From Rhizobiaceae bacterium (GTDB lineage: Bacteria; Pseudomonadota; Alphaproteobacteria; Rhizobiales; Rhizobiaceae): DNA of 64,000 bases. A model generated the notes under the pieces. It was not told the origin of the DNA and searched no databases. It saw only the letters and a program-made list of their open reading frames with translations. A program made the translations under genes and the position numbers. Numbering within the stretch: the stretch's first letter is position 1; the number at the start of each line of letters is the position of its first letter. Below are positions 1-8,611 of the stretch, piece after piece. Location: contig JAMLJC010000001.1 of NCBI GenBank assembly GCA_023953845.1, positions 2,614,501 to 2,678,500 of the forward strand, written 5' to 3'.

Positions 1-290
1 TGATGTTCAGGACCATCCTGCCGAACTGCATGGCGCCGCTGATCGTGCAGGCGACGCTGTCCTTCTCCAACGCCATCCTCGATGCCGCGGCGCTCGGCTT
101 CCTCGGCATGGGCGCGCAGCCGCCGACGCCGGAGTGGGGCACCATGCTCGCCGAGGCGCGGGAATTCATCCTGCGCGCATGGTGGGTGGTGACGCTGCCC
201 GGCCTCGCCATCCTGATCACCGTCCTGGCGATCAACCTGATGGGTGACGGCCTGCGCGACGCCCTCGATCCGAAGCTGAAGAGGTCGTGA
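1..290 (+). CDS. Dipeptide/oligopeptide ABC transporter permease (DppC-type), 3' end
   Basis: Only the last 95 or so residues are in the window; the gene begins upstream. The visible part has the binding-protein-dependent permease EAA-like stretch (LDAAALGFLGMGAQPPTPEW) followed by a final membrane helix rich in L, I, V and A, and the closing DGLRDALDPKLKRS tail that is characteristic of DppC/OppC subunits. The stop codon lies next to the start of an ATPase gene in the same direction, and a second ATPase follows. It is therefore the inner-membrane permease of a Dpp/Opp importer. Peptide substrate is inferred from family, not shown. Confidence 0.9.
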   Translation, partial: MFRTILPNCMAPLIVQATLSFSNAILDAAALGFLGMGAQPPTPEWGTMLAEAREFILRAWWVVTLPGLAILITVLAINLMGDGLRDALDPKLKRS

Positions 291-292
291 CC

Positions 293-1165
293 ATGGCTCT
301 CCTGGAAATCGAAAATCTCGTCGTCGAGTTCCAGACCGCGACCGGCCCCTTCCGCGCGGTCGACGGCGTCTCGCTCAAGGTGCACGAGCGGGAGGTGCTC
401 GCCATCGTCGGCGAATCCGGCTCGGGCAAGTCGGTGTCGATGCTGGCGGTGATGGGCCTTCTGCCCTGGACGGCGAAGGTGACCGCCGACAGGATGAGCT
501 TCAACGGCCGCGACCTCCTGAAGATGCCGCCGGCGGACCGGCGCAGGATCATCGGCAAGGATATCGCCATGATCTTCCAGGAGCCTGTCGCCAGCCTCAA
601 TCCGTGTTTCACCGTCGGCTTCCAGATTGAGGAGGTGCTGCGCGTGCATATGGGCATGGACCGCGCCCGGCGTCGCGCCCGCGCCATCGAGCTGTTCACC
701 GCCGTCGGCATTCCGAACCCGGCCGAGCGCCTGTCGTCCTTTCCGCACCAGATGTCCGGCGGCCAGTGCCAGCGCGTCATGATCGCCATCGCGATTGCCT
801 GCAATCCGAAGCTGCTGATAGCCGACGAGCCGACGACCGCGCTCGACGTAACCATCCAGAAGCAGATCCTCGACCTCTTGATGAAATTGCAGACCGAGCA
901 CGGCATGGGGCTCATCATGATCACCCACAATATGGGCGTGGTGGCCGAGACTGCCGATCGCGTCATCGTGCAGTACAAGGGGCGCAAGATGGAGGAGGCG
1001 GACGTGCTTTCCCTGTTCGAGAACCCGAAGAGCAACTACACTCGCGCGCTGCTCTCGGCGCTTCCCGACAATGCGGTCGGCGACCGCCTGCCGACCATCG
1101 ATTCCTTCCTGCTCGAAGCCGACGCCGCTGCCGTCGTCACGCCTGCCATGGAGCCGCCGCTATGA
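293..1165 (+). CDS. Dipeptide/oligopeptide ABC transporter ATP-binding protein (DppD-type)
   Basis: Cytoplasmic ATPase of the Dpp/Opp importer. Walker A is GESGSGKS near residue 42, the ABC signature reads MSGGQCQR (the usual L of LSGGQ is replaced by M), and Walker B is LLIADEPTTALD. The C-terminal region (NPKSNYTRALLSALP) matches the oligopeptide-transporter C-terminal extension. An in-frame GTG at 287 overlaps the permease stop, but GAGG at 281-284 is correctly spaced only for the ATG at 293, which I chose. The gene overlaps the next ATPase by four bases (ATGA), so the operon is translationally coupled. Confidence 0.92.
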   Translation: MALLEIENLVVEFQTATGPFRAVDGVSLKVHEREVLAIVGESGSGKSVSMLAVMGLLPWTAKVTADRMSFNGRDLLKMPPADRRRIIGKDIAMIFQEPVASLNPCFTVGFQIEEVLRVHMGMDRARRRARAIELFTAVGIPNPAERLSSFPHQMSGGQCQRVMIAIAIACNPKLLIADEPTTALDVTIQKQILDLLMKLQTEHGMGLIMITHNMGVVAETADRVIVQYKGRKMEEADVLSLFENPKSNYTRALLSALPDNAVGDRLPTIDSFLLEADAAAVVTPAMEPPL

Positions 1166-1992
1166 GCACGACAGTCCTCGAAGGGAAGAATCTCGTCCGC
1201 GACTACCACGTCCCGGGCGGCCTCTTCCGGCCGGCCAAAACGATCCACGCAGTCAAGGGCGTCAGCTTCTCGGTGGAGAAGGGCAGGACGCTGGCCATCG
1301 TCGGAGAAAGCGGCTGCGGCAAATCCACGCTCGCCCGCATCATCACGTTGATCGACCCGGCGACCTCCGGCGACCTGTTCATCGACGGCAGGAAGGTCGA
1401 CATCGCCAGGGACCCGATGACGCCCGAAATGCGTCGCAAGGTGCAGATCGTCTTCCAGAACCCCTACGGCTCGCTCAACCCGCGCCAGAAGATCGGCGAC
1501 GTTCTGGCCGAGCCGCTCATCATCAACACCGACACCCCCGCCGACGAGCGGCGGGACCGCGCCATGGCCATGCTGAAGAAGGTCGGCCTCCAGGAGGTTC
1601 ACTTCAACCGCTATCCGCACATGTTCTCCGGCGGCCAGCGCCAGCGCATCGCGATCGCCCGCGCCCTGATGCTCAATCCGAGCCTGCTGGTGCTGGACGA
1701 GCCGGTCTCGGCGCTCGACCTCTCCGTGCAGGCGCAGGTGCTGAACCTGCTCGCCGATCTGCAGGACGAGTTCCAGCTTACCTACGTCTTCATCAGCCAC
1801 GACCTTTCGGTGGTGCGCTACATCGCCGACGAGGTGATGGTGATGTATTTCGGCGAGGCGGTGGAATACGGCTCGCGCGACGCGGTATTTTCCGACCCGC
1901 AGCACAGCTATACGAAGACCCTCTTCGCCGCCACCCCCCGCGCCGATGTGGAATCGATCCGCGCGAGGCTTGCCCGCAAACGCGCCGCGTAG
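1162..1992 (+). CDS. Dipeptide/oligopeptide ABC transporter ATP-binding protein (DppF-type)
   Basis: Second ATPase of the peptide importer, 276 residues. Walker A GESGCGKS, a Q-loop in VFQNPYGSLNPR, signature FSGGQRQR, Walker B LLVLDEPVSALD and the H-loop in FISHDLSVV are all present. The C-terminus (YTKTLFAATP) is the oligopeptide-family extension. The frame stays open far upstream of 1162, but the ATG at 1162 overlaps the preceding stop (ATGA) and begins the recognisable domain (MSTTVLEGKNLVRDYHVPGG). Last gene of the operon. Confidence 0.92.
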   Translation: MSTTVLEGKNLVRDYHVPGGLFRPAKTIHAVKGVSFSVEKGRTLAIVGESGCGKSTLARIITLIDPATSGDLFIDGRKVDIARDPMTPEMRRKVQIVFQNPYGSLNPRQKIGDVLAEPLIINTDTPADERRDRAMAMLKKVGLQEVHFNRYPHMFSGGQRQRIAIARALMLNPSLLVLDEPVSALDLSVQAQVLNLLADLQDEFQLTYVFISHDLSVVRYIADEVMVMYFGEAVEYGSRDAVFSDPQHSYTKTLFAATPRADVESIRARLARKRAA

Positions 1993-2022
1993 AGCCCGAG
2001 ATTCGACATAAGCAAACAGTAG

Positions 2023-2061
2023 GAGCAGTTCGGTCGATTCGGTGGAAATCGGGACCGCTCT
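2023..2061. repeat. Partial rhizobial-type palindromic intergenic element
   Basis: Downstream of the peptide transporter operon. Imperfect inverted repeat running from GAGCAGTTCGGTCGATT to AATCGGGACCGCTCT. It resembles the right half of the fuller element at 4222-4326 (GAGCGGTTCCGCCGATTCCG ... CCGCTCT). It may also act as a transcript end for the operon. Similarity judged by eye. Confidence 0.5.
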
Positions 2062-2147
2062 GGCGTCGGCCGGGCCGGCCCATGGACTCCACGACGTGGT
2101 TGTGCCAGCCTCCCCGTCTCCGTTAGAATTGAGGAGGGAACGCGCTC

Positions 2148-2402
2148 ATGGGTATCGAAAGTCTCATCATATTTCTTATCGTCGGCGCTGTGGCGGGCTG
2201 GCTCGCGGGCCTGCTGGTCAAGGGCTACGGCTTCGGACTGATCGGCAACATCGTCGTCGGTATCGTGGGCGCCTTCATCGCTGGCTGGCTGTTCCCGGTG
2301 ATCGGCATTCAGCTTGGCTCGGGAATCGTCGCAGCCATCATCCACTCGACCATCGGCGCGGTGATCCTGCTGGTGCTGCTGAGGGTGGTGAAGCAGGCCT
2401 GA
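2148..2402 (+). CDS. GlsB/YeaQ/YmgE family small membrane protein
   Basis: 84 residues, nearly all hydrophobic, with three predicted membrane segments (about 5-25, 30-52, 58-80) and the glycine-rich spacing GWLAGLLVKGYGFGLIGNIVVGIVGAFIAGWL typical in pattern of the transglycosylase-associated/YeaQ family (shown here only as a family description; the key signature is GxxAGWLAG ... GNIVVGIVGA). GAGGAGG sits just upstream of the ATG. Members are stress-induced inner-membrane proteins of unknown mechanism. It stands alone between the peptide transporter and the kinase locus. Confidence 0.85.
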   Translation: MGIESLIIFLIVGAVAGWLAGLLVKGYGFGLIGNIVVGIVGAFIAGWLFPVIGIQLGSGIVAAIIHSTIGAVILLVLLRVVKQA

Positions 2403-2590
2403 CCCGCACGGGACCGTTCTCGGCGTCGCGAGGGGCATTGCCGGCGAAGCCGCGAAGAATTGTTAGCCCGCGCTTGGGAGACATCCGTCTCTGCCGAGAC
2501 GCTATCCACAAATCGCTGTCGTCGCTATAGGCTGCGACCCCTTGGAACGGTGCGGCGGGAGTTTTGGCGCCGGAGCTTCTGGAGGACCAT

Positions 2591-3589
2591 GTGAAAAAGA
2601 TACTTAACGACCCCTACGCCTATGCCGAGGAGACGTTGCAAGGGCTCTGCCGCGCCTATCCGCAATATTACCGGCTGGCGCCGGACACGACGCGCGTCAT
2701 CACGCGCCCCGACGGCCCGGTCCAGGGCAAGGTGGGCATTGTTTCCGGCGGCGGCTCGGGACATTTGCCCATCTTCACCGGCTATGTCGGGCCGGGCTTC
2801 CTCGACGCGGTCGCCTGCGGTGACGTCTTCGCTTCGCCCTCCGCCGACGAGATGGCGACGGCCATGCGCTCAGCCAATGGAGGCGCAGGCGTGCTGCGTC
2901 TCTACGGCAATTATGGCGGCGACATCATGAATTTCGACATGGCCGGCGATTTCGTCGAGATGGACGGCATCGAGGCCACCACCGTGCTGCTTGCGGACGA
3001 TGTCGCCAGCGCTTCGCTCGCCGAGCGTGAGAAGCGTCGCGGGGTTGCCGGCATGGTGCTCACCTTCAAGATCGCCGGCGCGGCCGCCGATGCCGGGCTC
3101 GACCTTTCAGGCGTCACGTCGGTCGCGCAGAAGGCCGCCGACGGCTGCCGCACAATGGGCGTCGCGCTTTCGTCCTGCACCGTGCCGCAGGCGGGCAAGC
3201 CGACCTTCAGCATCGGCGACGACGAAATGGAGATCGGCATGGGCATCCATGGCGAGCCGGGCGTGAAGCGTGGCAAGCTGCGTCCCGCCAACGAGATCGC
3301 CGATGCGCTGCTCGATCCCATCCTGGCCGACCTGTCCCTGCCGCGCGGCGAGCGCGTCACGGTGCTGGTGAACAGCCTCGGCGCGACGCCGGTCGAGGAA
3401 CTCTTCATTCTCTTCAACCGCGTCGCGGACCGGCTGGAGGATGCTGGCATCTCCATCGCCCATCCGCTGGTCGGCCGCTATGCCACGTCGATGGAGATGG
3501 CGGGCGCCTCGCTCACGCTGCTGCCGCTCGACGGCGAGCTGGAAAAATACCTGACCGCGCCGGCGGCCTGCGCCTTCTGGAAGGTCTGA
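2591..3589 (+). CDS. Dihydroxyacetone kinase DhaK-like subunit
   Basis: 332 residues. DhaK-type fold: GGGSGHLPIFTGYVG near the N-terminus, NYGGDIMNFDMA in the middle and GMGIHGEPG around residue 215, whose His is the residue that covalently binds the keto-substrate in DhaK. A longer frame opens with TTG at 2564, but GGAGG at 2581-2585 directs the GTG at 2591, giving the typical MKKILNDP start. The DhaL partner follows after two bases. DhaK binds a short-chain ketone or aldehyde and DhaL supplies ATP. The true substrate here is probably another C3/C4 keto-polyol given the surrounding dehydrogenases; that is inference. Confidence 0.88.
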   Translation: MKKILNDPYAYAEETLQGLCRAYPQYYRLAPDTTRVITRPDGPVQGKVGIVSGGGSGHLPIFTGYVGPGFLDAVACGDVFASPSADEMATAMRSANGGAGVLRLYGNYGGDIMNFDMAGDFVEMDGIEATTVLLADDVASASLAEREKRRGVAGMVLTFKIAGAAADAGLDLSGVTSVAQKAADGCRTMGVALSSCTVPQAGKPTFSIGDDEMEIGMGIHGEPGVKRGKLRPANEIADALLDPILADLSLPRGERVTVLVNSLGATPVEELFILFNRVADRLEDAGISIAHPLVGRYATSMEMAGASLTLLPLDGELEKYLTAPAACAFWKV

Positions 3590-3591
3590 CA

Positions 3592-4191
3592 ATGGCGATG
3601 ACGACGGCGTCGCTGCGCCATGCCATCGGGCGCAATCTGGCGGCACTGGAAACGGAAGCCGAGCATCTGACCAGCCTCGACGGCCAGATCGGCGATGGCG
3701 ACCTTGGCATCACGCTGTTGAAGGCGTTCCGCGAGCTGGACCGCATCAAGGATACGCTGCCCGAGGACATCGGCGCGGCGTTGATGCAATGCGCCGGAGC
3801 GGTATCGCGTGTGTCGAGTTCGAGCTTCGGCACGCTGCTGGCCACCTGCCTCATGACGGTGGCGAAGCAGACCAAGGGACATACGTCTGCTCCCTGGTCG
3901 GATGTGCCGGACTTTCTCGAGAAATCCGTGAACGCCATGATGCTGCGCGGCAAGGCCAACCTCGGCGACAAGACGGTGATGGATGCTGTCATCGCTGCCT
4001 CGAAATCCGCGGCCGGCGGGGACGATCCCGCCGAACTGCTCGCCGCGGCGAAAGCCGGTGTCGATGCCGCGATGGTCGAGTTCCGCGACAAGCCGAACAG
4101 GATCGGCCGTGCCCGCATCTTCGCCGAGCGGACCGTCGGCATGGACGATCCCGGCATGGTCGCCTTCAAGGTGATGGTCGACGCGCTCTGA
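3592..4191 (+). CDS. Dihydroxyacetone kinase DhaL-like ATP-binding subunit
   Basis: 199 residues, the normal size of DhaL. The Mg-ATP motif is present as DGQIGDGDLG near residue 29-38; the usual GDGDHG has Leu in place of His, while the metal-binding Asp residues are kept. SSSFGTLLATCL and GKANLGDKTVMDA match the conserved lid and nucleotide-loop regions. It follows the DhaK-like gene after two bases, so the two make one kinase. No PTS phosphotransferase subunit (DhaM) is nearby, pointing to an ATP-dependent rather than PEP-dependent enzyme. Confidence 0.88.
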   Translation: MAMTTASLRHAIGRNLAALETEAEHLTSLDGQIGDGDLGITLLKAFRELDRIKDTLPEDIGAALMQCAGAVSRVSSSSFGTLLATCLMTVAKQTKGHTSAPWSDVPDFLEKSVNAMMLRGKANLGDKTVMDAVIAASKSAAGGDDPAELLAAAKAGVDAAMVEFRDKPNRIGRARIFAERTVGMDDPGMVAFKVMVDAL

Positions 4192-4221
4192 GGCTGTTGC
4201 CCCTTCGTTCCGCTGCCCCTG

Positions 4222-4326
4222 GAGCATTTCCAGCAAAAGTGTGAAACGGTTTTGTGTCCGGAAATGCGGTTAAAACAAAGAGATAGAGCGGTTCCGCCGA
4301 TTCCGTAAAAACCGGAGCCGCTCTGG
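4222..4326. repeat. Rhizobial palindromic intergenic element (RIME-like), two hairpins
   Basis: Two successive inverted repeats between the kinase operon and the SDR gene. The first pairs GCATTTCC (4224-4231) with GGAAATGC (4260-4267). The second pairs AGAGCGGTTCCG (4285-4296) with CGGAGCCGCTCT (4313-4324). Layout and sequence match the repeated intergenic mosaic elements I know from Mesorhizobium and relatives; a genome search would confirm copy number. Confidence 0.75.
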
Positions 4327-4350
4327 GAAAGCGGCAGTATGGAGGGAAAG

Positions 4351-5127
4351 ATGGTTCAGCAACCCGGTGGCATCTTTGATCTGACCGGCCGCAAGGCGCT
4401 CGTCACCGGCGCCAGCCGTGGCATCGGGCAGGCGCTCGCCGAGGCGCTTGCTTCCGCCGGCGCGGAGGTGGCGCTGACGGCGCGTGATGTCGCATCCCTC
4501 GAAGAAACGGTGTCCCGCATCGAAGCGTCTGGCGGCAAGGCGTTCGCCCATGCGCTCGACGTTCGCGACAGCACGGCCTGCGGCAAGACGATCGAGGCGG
4601 CGGCGGCGGAAATGGGCGGCCTCGACATCCTCGTCAACAATGCCGGCTACGAGGAGGTCCGCCCGTCGCTGGAGGTGGACGAGGCGCTCTGGGAGCGCAT
4701 CGTCGACACCAATCTGAAGGGCGCTTTCTTCTGCGCGCAGGCCGCCGCCCGCGTGATGGCGAAAGGGGGCCGGGGCTCCATCGTCAATCTCTGCTCGCTG
4801 ACCTCCTATGTCGGCATCCCGACCGCCGTTCCATACGGCTCGTCCAAGACCGGCCTGCTCGGCATGACCCGCGCGCTCGCCGCCGAATGGGCGCCGCTCG
4901 GCATCCGCGTCAACGCCATTGCGCCCGGCTACTTCCGCACCGCCATGACCGAGGGCTTCTATGCCGACGCCGGCTGGGAGCAGGCGATGCTCGGCAAGAT
5001 CCCGCAAAAGCGCTTCGGCAGGATGGACGATCTGGCAGGGCCGGTGCTGTTTCTCGCCAGCGACGCTTCGGCGTATGTTACAGGCCATTGCATTCCGGTC
5101 GATGGCGGCATCCTCGCATCGATTTGA
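4351..5127 (+). CDS. Short-chain dehydrogenase/reductase
   Basis: 258 residues, classical SDR. Nucleotide motif TGASRGIG near residue 19, NNAGY, and the catalytic Ser, Tyr and Lys in SLTS...YGSSKTGLLG. Most similar in style to gluconate 5-dehydrogenase or 3-oxoacyl reductase-like SDRs. An ATG at 4339 is in frame, but GGAGGG at 4341-4346 is placed for the ATG at 4351. It lies ahead of the regulator-type operator at 5154-5177 and is followed by the ABC importer genes. A polyol or sulfonate-diol oxidation is plausible by context only. Confidence 0.9.
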   Translation: MVQQPGGIFDLTGRKALVTGASRGIGQALAEALASAGAEVALTARDVASLEETVSRIEASGGKAFAHALDVRDSTACGKTIEAAAAEMGGLDILVNNAGYEEVRPSLEVDEALWERIVDTNLKGAFFCAQAAARVMAKGGRGSIVNLCSLTSYVGIPTAVPYGSSKTGLLGMTRALAAEWAPLGIRVNAIAPGYFRTAMTEGFYADAGWEQAMLGKIPQKRFGRMDDLAGPVLFLASDASAYVTGHCIPVDGGILASI

Positions 5128-5153
5128 ATACCGCAGCCGGGTTGTCACCTCAA

Positions 5154-5177
5154 CTTGTACATGCTTGTATATACGAG
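5154..5177. promoter_or_regulatory. Probable GntR/HutC-type operator
   Basis: CTTGTATATACGAG at 5164-5177 is a 14-bp palindrome with one mismatched pair; CTTGTACATG at 5154-5163 abuts it as a second, partial site. The TGTA-N2-TACA core is what HutC-family GntR regulators bind. It lies 18 bases ahead of the ATP-binding gene start, and the locus ends with a HutC-type regulator gene (11759-12520), so autoregulation by substrate induction is the natural reading. Confidence 0.65.
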
Positions 5178-5194
5178 TTTAGCGATCTGTGTTC

Positions 5195-6379
5195 ATGCCC
5201 GCCACCGCCAGAGCATCATCGTCTGACCGACAAGAGGGACCGGAAGGCACGCCGGCCGTCTCGGTGCGCGATGTCAGCATGGTGTATGACGGCTTTCATG
5301 CCGTCCGCGACGCCTCTTTCGATCTGCCCAGGGGCCGCTTCCTCACCATCCTCGGGCCGTCCGGCTCCGGCAAGACCACTCTCCTGCGCCTGATCGCCGG
5401 CTTCCTGCGGCCGACGCGCGGAGAGATCTTCATCGGCGGCGAGGCGGTGAGCGCGGTGCCGGCGCACAGGCGCTCGATCGGCATGGTGTTCCAGCGTCTT
5501 GCGCTGTTCCCGCATATGACGGCGGCGGAGAATGTCGCCTTTCCGCTGAAGATGCGCCGCGCCGATGCCCGCACCATACCGGATCGGGTCGCGCATTATC
5601 TGGACCTCGTGAAGCTAGGCGGTCTTGGCGGCCGTCGTCCGCACGAACTGTCCGGCGGCCAGCAGCAGCGCGTGGCGATCGCACGCGCGCTGGTGTTCGA
5701 GCCCGACCTCCTGCTTCTCGACGAGCCGCTGGCCGCGCTCGACCGCAAGCTGCGCGAGGAGATGCAGCTCGAATTCCGCCGTATCCAGCGCGAACTGGGC
5801 GTGACCACCATCAACGTCACGCACGATCAGCGCGAAGCGCTCGTCGTCTCGGACGAGGTGATCGTCATGGATGGCGGCGAGATCCGCCAGAACGCCTCGC
5901 CCGTCGACACCTATCGCAGCCCGGCGACCGCCTTCGTCGCGAACTTCATCGGCGTCACCAACTTCATCGCCGGCAAGGTTCGCTCGGCCGATGGACAGCG
6001 CGTGGTCCTGGAGCGGGATGGCCGTGAAATCCGGGGCTGTGCCGCGCAGGTCGGCGACCTTTCCGTAGGCGGCACGGCCTATGGCGCGATCCGCGCCGAG
6101 CAGGTCAGGATCGCCGCCGCCGGCGCGCCGCTTGCAGGCCTCGACACCATTGTCGATGGCGCCGTCGCCGACGTCATTTTCGAAGGCGACCGCGTCGTCT
6201 ACGAGATTGCCGCGCCGGCCGCCGGCGAAACGATGCTGCGCGTTTTCGATCACGATCCTGCCGGCCACAATCAGTTCGAGCCGGGCAGCAGCGTGCAGCT
6301 CGGCTGGAATGAAAGCGATGTTCTTGTGTTCAGTGCCATACCGGACGGCATCAGGATCCGGGCAACCAGAGGAGAATGA
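5195..6379 (+). CDS. Spermidine/putrescine-type ABC transporter ATP-binding protein (PotA-like)
   Basis: 394 residues. Walker A GPSGSGKT, signature LSGGQQQR, Walker B LLLLDEPLAALD and a C-terminal TOBE-like regulatory domain (about 290-390). An in-frame GTG at 5189 is an alternative start. It opens a four-gene importer: ATPase, Tat-exported binding protein, two permeases. Such PotABCD-type systems import polyamines, but many alphaproteobacterial copies carry other small substrates. The adjacent dehydrogenases and kinase suggest a polyol-like compound; inferred. Confidence 0.9.
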   Translation: MPATARASSSDRQEGPEGTPAVSVRDVSMVYDGFHAVRDASFDLPRGRFLTILGPSGSGKTTLLRLIAGFLRPTRGEIFIGGEAVSAVPAHRRSIGMVFQRLALFPHMTAAENVAFPLKMRRADARTIPDRVAHYLDLVKLGGLGGRRPHELSGGQQQRVAIARALVFEPDLLLLDEPLAALDRKLREEMQLEFRRIQRELGVTTINVTHDQREALVVSDEVIVMDGGEIRQNASPVDTYRSPATAFVANFIGVTNFIAGKVRSADGQRVVLERDGREIRGCAAQVGDLSVGGTAYGAIRAEQVRIAAAGAPLAGLDTIVDGAVADVIFEGDRVVYEIAAPAAGETMLRVFDHDPAGHNQFEPGSSVQLGWNESDVLVFSAIPDGIRIRATRGE

Positions 6380-6381
6380 CA

Positions 6382-7497
6382 ATGAGTGAGGCGAAGTTTC
6401 CATCGATCATCATGCGCCGTCGCAGCTTCCTGCAGGGCGCGGCCGCCATTGGCGGCGCAGCCGGCCTGTCGACGCTCGGCATGTCCCGCGCCTTCGCGCA
6501 GGAGCCTGCCAAACCCGCCGAGATCATCGTGCGCGCCTGGGGCGGCAGCTGGGTGGACAGCCTGAAGGCCGGTGTGTCGGATACGTTCACTGCCAAGACC
6601 GGCATCGCGGTGCGTCACGACCTGACCGAGGACAACGAGATCCAGCCCAAGGTGTGGGCCGCCGTGGCGCAGGGCCGCGTGCCGCCGATCCACATCAACT
6701 GGGACACCACGACCAACGCCACCAAGTCGGCGCTGCGCGGCGTCACCGAGGACCTGTCGGACCTGTCGAACCTCAAGGACACCACCGATCTCGCCAAGCC
6801 GGTCGGGCTCGACGGCTATCCGATCGTCAACACCTACGGTTACGTCTACGTGTTGGCCTATCGCCCGGAGGCGTTCCCGAACGGTGCGCCGACATCGTGG
6901 AAGGATCTGCTCGATCCGAAATACAAGGGGCGGCTCGCCTTCTACAATGACGGCATCGGCTTCCACTTCCCGGCGCAGGTGGCCGGCGGCGGCAAGCTTG
7001 AGGACATTCCGGGCAACATGCAGCCGGCCTGGGATTTCATCGCCAAGATGAAGGAGCAGCAGCCGCTGCTCGGCGAGGACCCGGATTTCACCACCTGGTT
7101 CCAGAAGGGCGAGATCGACGCCGCCTGCACCATTTCGACCAACGCCCGCGAAGCCAAGAAGAACGGCATCGACATCAAGTGGGTGGTGCCGGAAGAGGGC
7201 TGCAAGTTCGACACGGACGGCCTCTGGATTCCGAAGGGTTTGCCGGAAAACGAGCTCTACTGGGCCAAGGAATACATCAATCACGCCCTGACCAGGGAGG
7301 CCCAGCAGGTCTGGCTCGACGGTCTTGGCCTTCCGGGCGTCGTGCCGGGCGTCAACCCGCCGGCCGATCTCGTCGGCGATCCCTCCTATCCGACCAAGGA
7401 AGAGGACTTCAAGCACCTGATCCGCATCTCCTCGAAGGTGCAGGTGGAGAACGAGAGCGAGTGGTTCTCGAAGTTCAAGTCGATCATGCAGGGGTGA
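6382..7497 (+). CDS. Periplasmic substrate-binding protein of PotD type, Tat-exported
   Basis: 371 residues. The N-terminus has a twin-arginine signal (MRRRSFLQGAAAIGGA, then a hydrophobic stretch and an AFA-QE cleavage site near residue 36). The mature part has the extracellular solute-binding fold (VRAWGGSWVDSLK..., PTSWKDLLDPKYKGRLAF). ATG 6376 overlaps the ATPase stop, but GGAG at 6371-6374 is spaced for ATG 6382. Tat export is common in rhizobial PotD-like proteins. Ligand unknown. Confidence 0.9.
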   Translation: MSEAKFPSIIMRRRSFLQGAAAIGGAAGLSTLGMSRAFAQEPAKPAEIIVRAWGGSWVDSLKAGVSDTFTAKTGIAVRHDLTEDNEIQPKVWAAVAQGRVPPIHINWDTTTNATKSALRGVTEDLSDLSNLKDTTDLAKPVGLDGYPIVNTYGYVYVLAYRPEAFPNGAPTSWKDLLDPKYKGRLAFYNDGIGFHFPAQVAGGGKLEDIPGNMQPAWDFIAKMKEQQPLLGEDPDFTTWFQKGEIDAACTISTNAREAKKNGIDIKWVVPEEGCKFDTDGLWIPKGLPENELYWAKEYINHALTREAQQVWLDGLGLPGVVPGVNPPADLVGDPSYPTKEEDFKHLIRISSKVQVENESEWFSKFKSIMQG

Positions 7498-7519
7498 GGA
7501 GCGGTCGGCCGGAGGCCGA

Positions 7520-7545
7520 TCGATCGACAACGATTTGTCGATCGA
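7520..7545. other. Perfect 11-bp stem hairpin after the binding-protein gene
   Basis: TCGATCGACAA (7520-7530), four-base loop, TTGTCGATCGA (7535-7545). It lies in the 169-base gap between the binding-protein gene and the permeases. A stem here fits 3'-end protection of the abundant binding-protein mRNA, giving more binding protein than permease. No T-run follows, so it is not a clear terminator. Confidence 0.6.
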
Positions 7546-7585
7546 AGCGACGAACGCCCGGAGCGATAGCGAAGGGCAGGGCGGT

Positions 7586-7618
7586 CGGCTCACTTTGCCG
7601 TAACAGCGAAGTGAGCCG
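7586..7618. other. Second intercistronic hairpin
   Basis: CGGCTCACTT (7586-7595) pairs perfectly with AAGTGAGCCG (7609-7618) around a 13-base loop. It ends about 50 bases ahead of the first permease gene and adds to the hairpin at 7520-7545. Confidence 0.6.
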
Positions 7619-7666
7619 TCGCAAGCGCTGAGCACCGGTTGTTGGAATGGTCGGACCTGCAGATTG

Positions 7667-8611
7667 ATGCGCACATCCCGAACCGCCTATCCACTGAGCT
7701 GGCGCGTCATGGATGCGGCCGAAGCGGTCGCGGCCGCGCTGTGGCCGGCGCGGTTCGGGCCGGCCATTCCGTATCTGCTGCTTGCGCCGGCCATCCTGCT
7801 CGTCGGCCTGCTCGTGCTGGGGCTGGTCCAGATCGGCGATTCGAGCCTGCGGACGCTGGATACCTCCACCTTCCTGCAGTCGGATTACTGGACGCTCGCC
7901 AACTACCGGAAGGCGCTGACGGAATCGCTCTTCCGCACCGTCGCAACGCGCAGCCTGATCGGAGCGCTGATCGTGACGGCCGTGACGCTGATGCTGGCCT
8001 TCCCTTATGCCTATCTGATGGTCCGCACGCCGTCCGCCGTGCTGCGCAAGGTGCTGCTCATCGCGCTGTTCCTGCCCTTCTTCATTGGCCAGGTGGTGCG
8101 CGCCTATGGCTGGCTCATCATCCTCGGCAATCAGGGCATGGTGAACGAGGCGCTCGGCCTCGTCGGCGTGCCGCCCATGCGGCTTCTCTACAACTACTCG
8201 GCTGTGCTGTTCGGCCTCGTGCAATACATGCTGCCCTTCGCCGTGCTGATGCTGGCGCCGGCCATGACCGCCATTCCCGAAGAGCTGGAATCGGCCGCGC
8301 AATCGCTCGGCGCGAACTGGATCCGCACCTTCCGCCATGTCGTGCTGCCGCTGGCCCGTCCGGGCCTCGTCGGCGCGGGGCTGGTGGTGCTGACGCTGTC
8401 GCTCACCGATTTCGCGATGCCGGCCATCCTCGGCGGCGGCTCGCAGGATTTCATCGCCAACGCCATATACGACCAGTTCTTCCGAACCTCGGATCAGGGC
8501 CTCGGCTCGACGCTCGCTTTGCTGCTCGTCGCTGTCGGCTCGCTGCTCGTCGGCATCGTCTTCACGCTGTTCGGCGCCGGCACGCTGGCGATGGGGAGGG
8601 CGCGCCGATGA
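7667..8611 (+). CDS. ABC transporter permease (PotB-like)
   Basis: 314 residues with about six membrane segments and the permease EAA motif as EELESAAQSLGANWIRTFRHVVLPLARPGLVGAG in the cytoplasmic loop (key residues E, A, G, P at usual spacing). TTG at 7664 is in frame just before the chosen ATG. It overlaps the next permease by four bases (ATGA). Forms the inner-membrane channel with the following gene. Confidence 0.9.
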   Translation: MRTSRTAYPLSWRVMDAAEAVAAALWPARFGPAIPYLLLAPAILLVGLLVLGLVQIGDSSLRTLDTSTFLQSDYWTLANYRKALTESLFRTVATRSLIGALIVTAVTLMLAFPYAYLMVRTPSAVLRKVLLIALFLPFFIGQVVRAYGWLIILGNQGMVNEALGLVGVPPMRLLYNYSAVLFGLVQYMLPFAVLMLAPAMTAIPEELESAAQSLGANWIRTFRHVVLPLARPGLVGAGLVVLTLSLTDFAMPAILGGGSQDFIANAIYDQFFRTSDQGLGSTLALLLVAVGSLLVGIVFTLFGAGTLAMGRARR

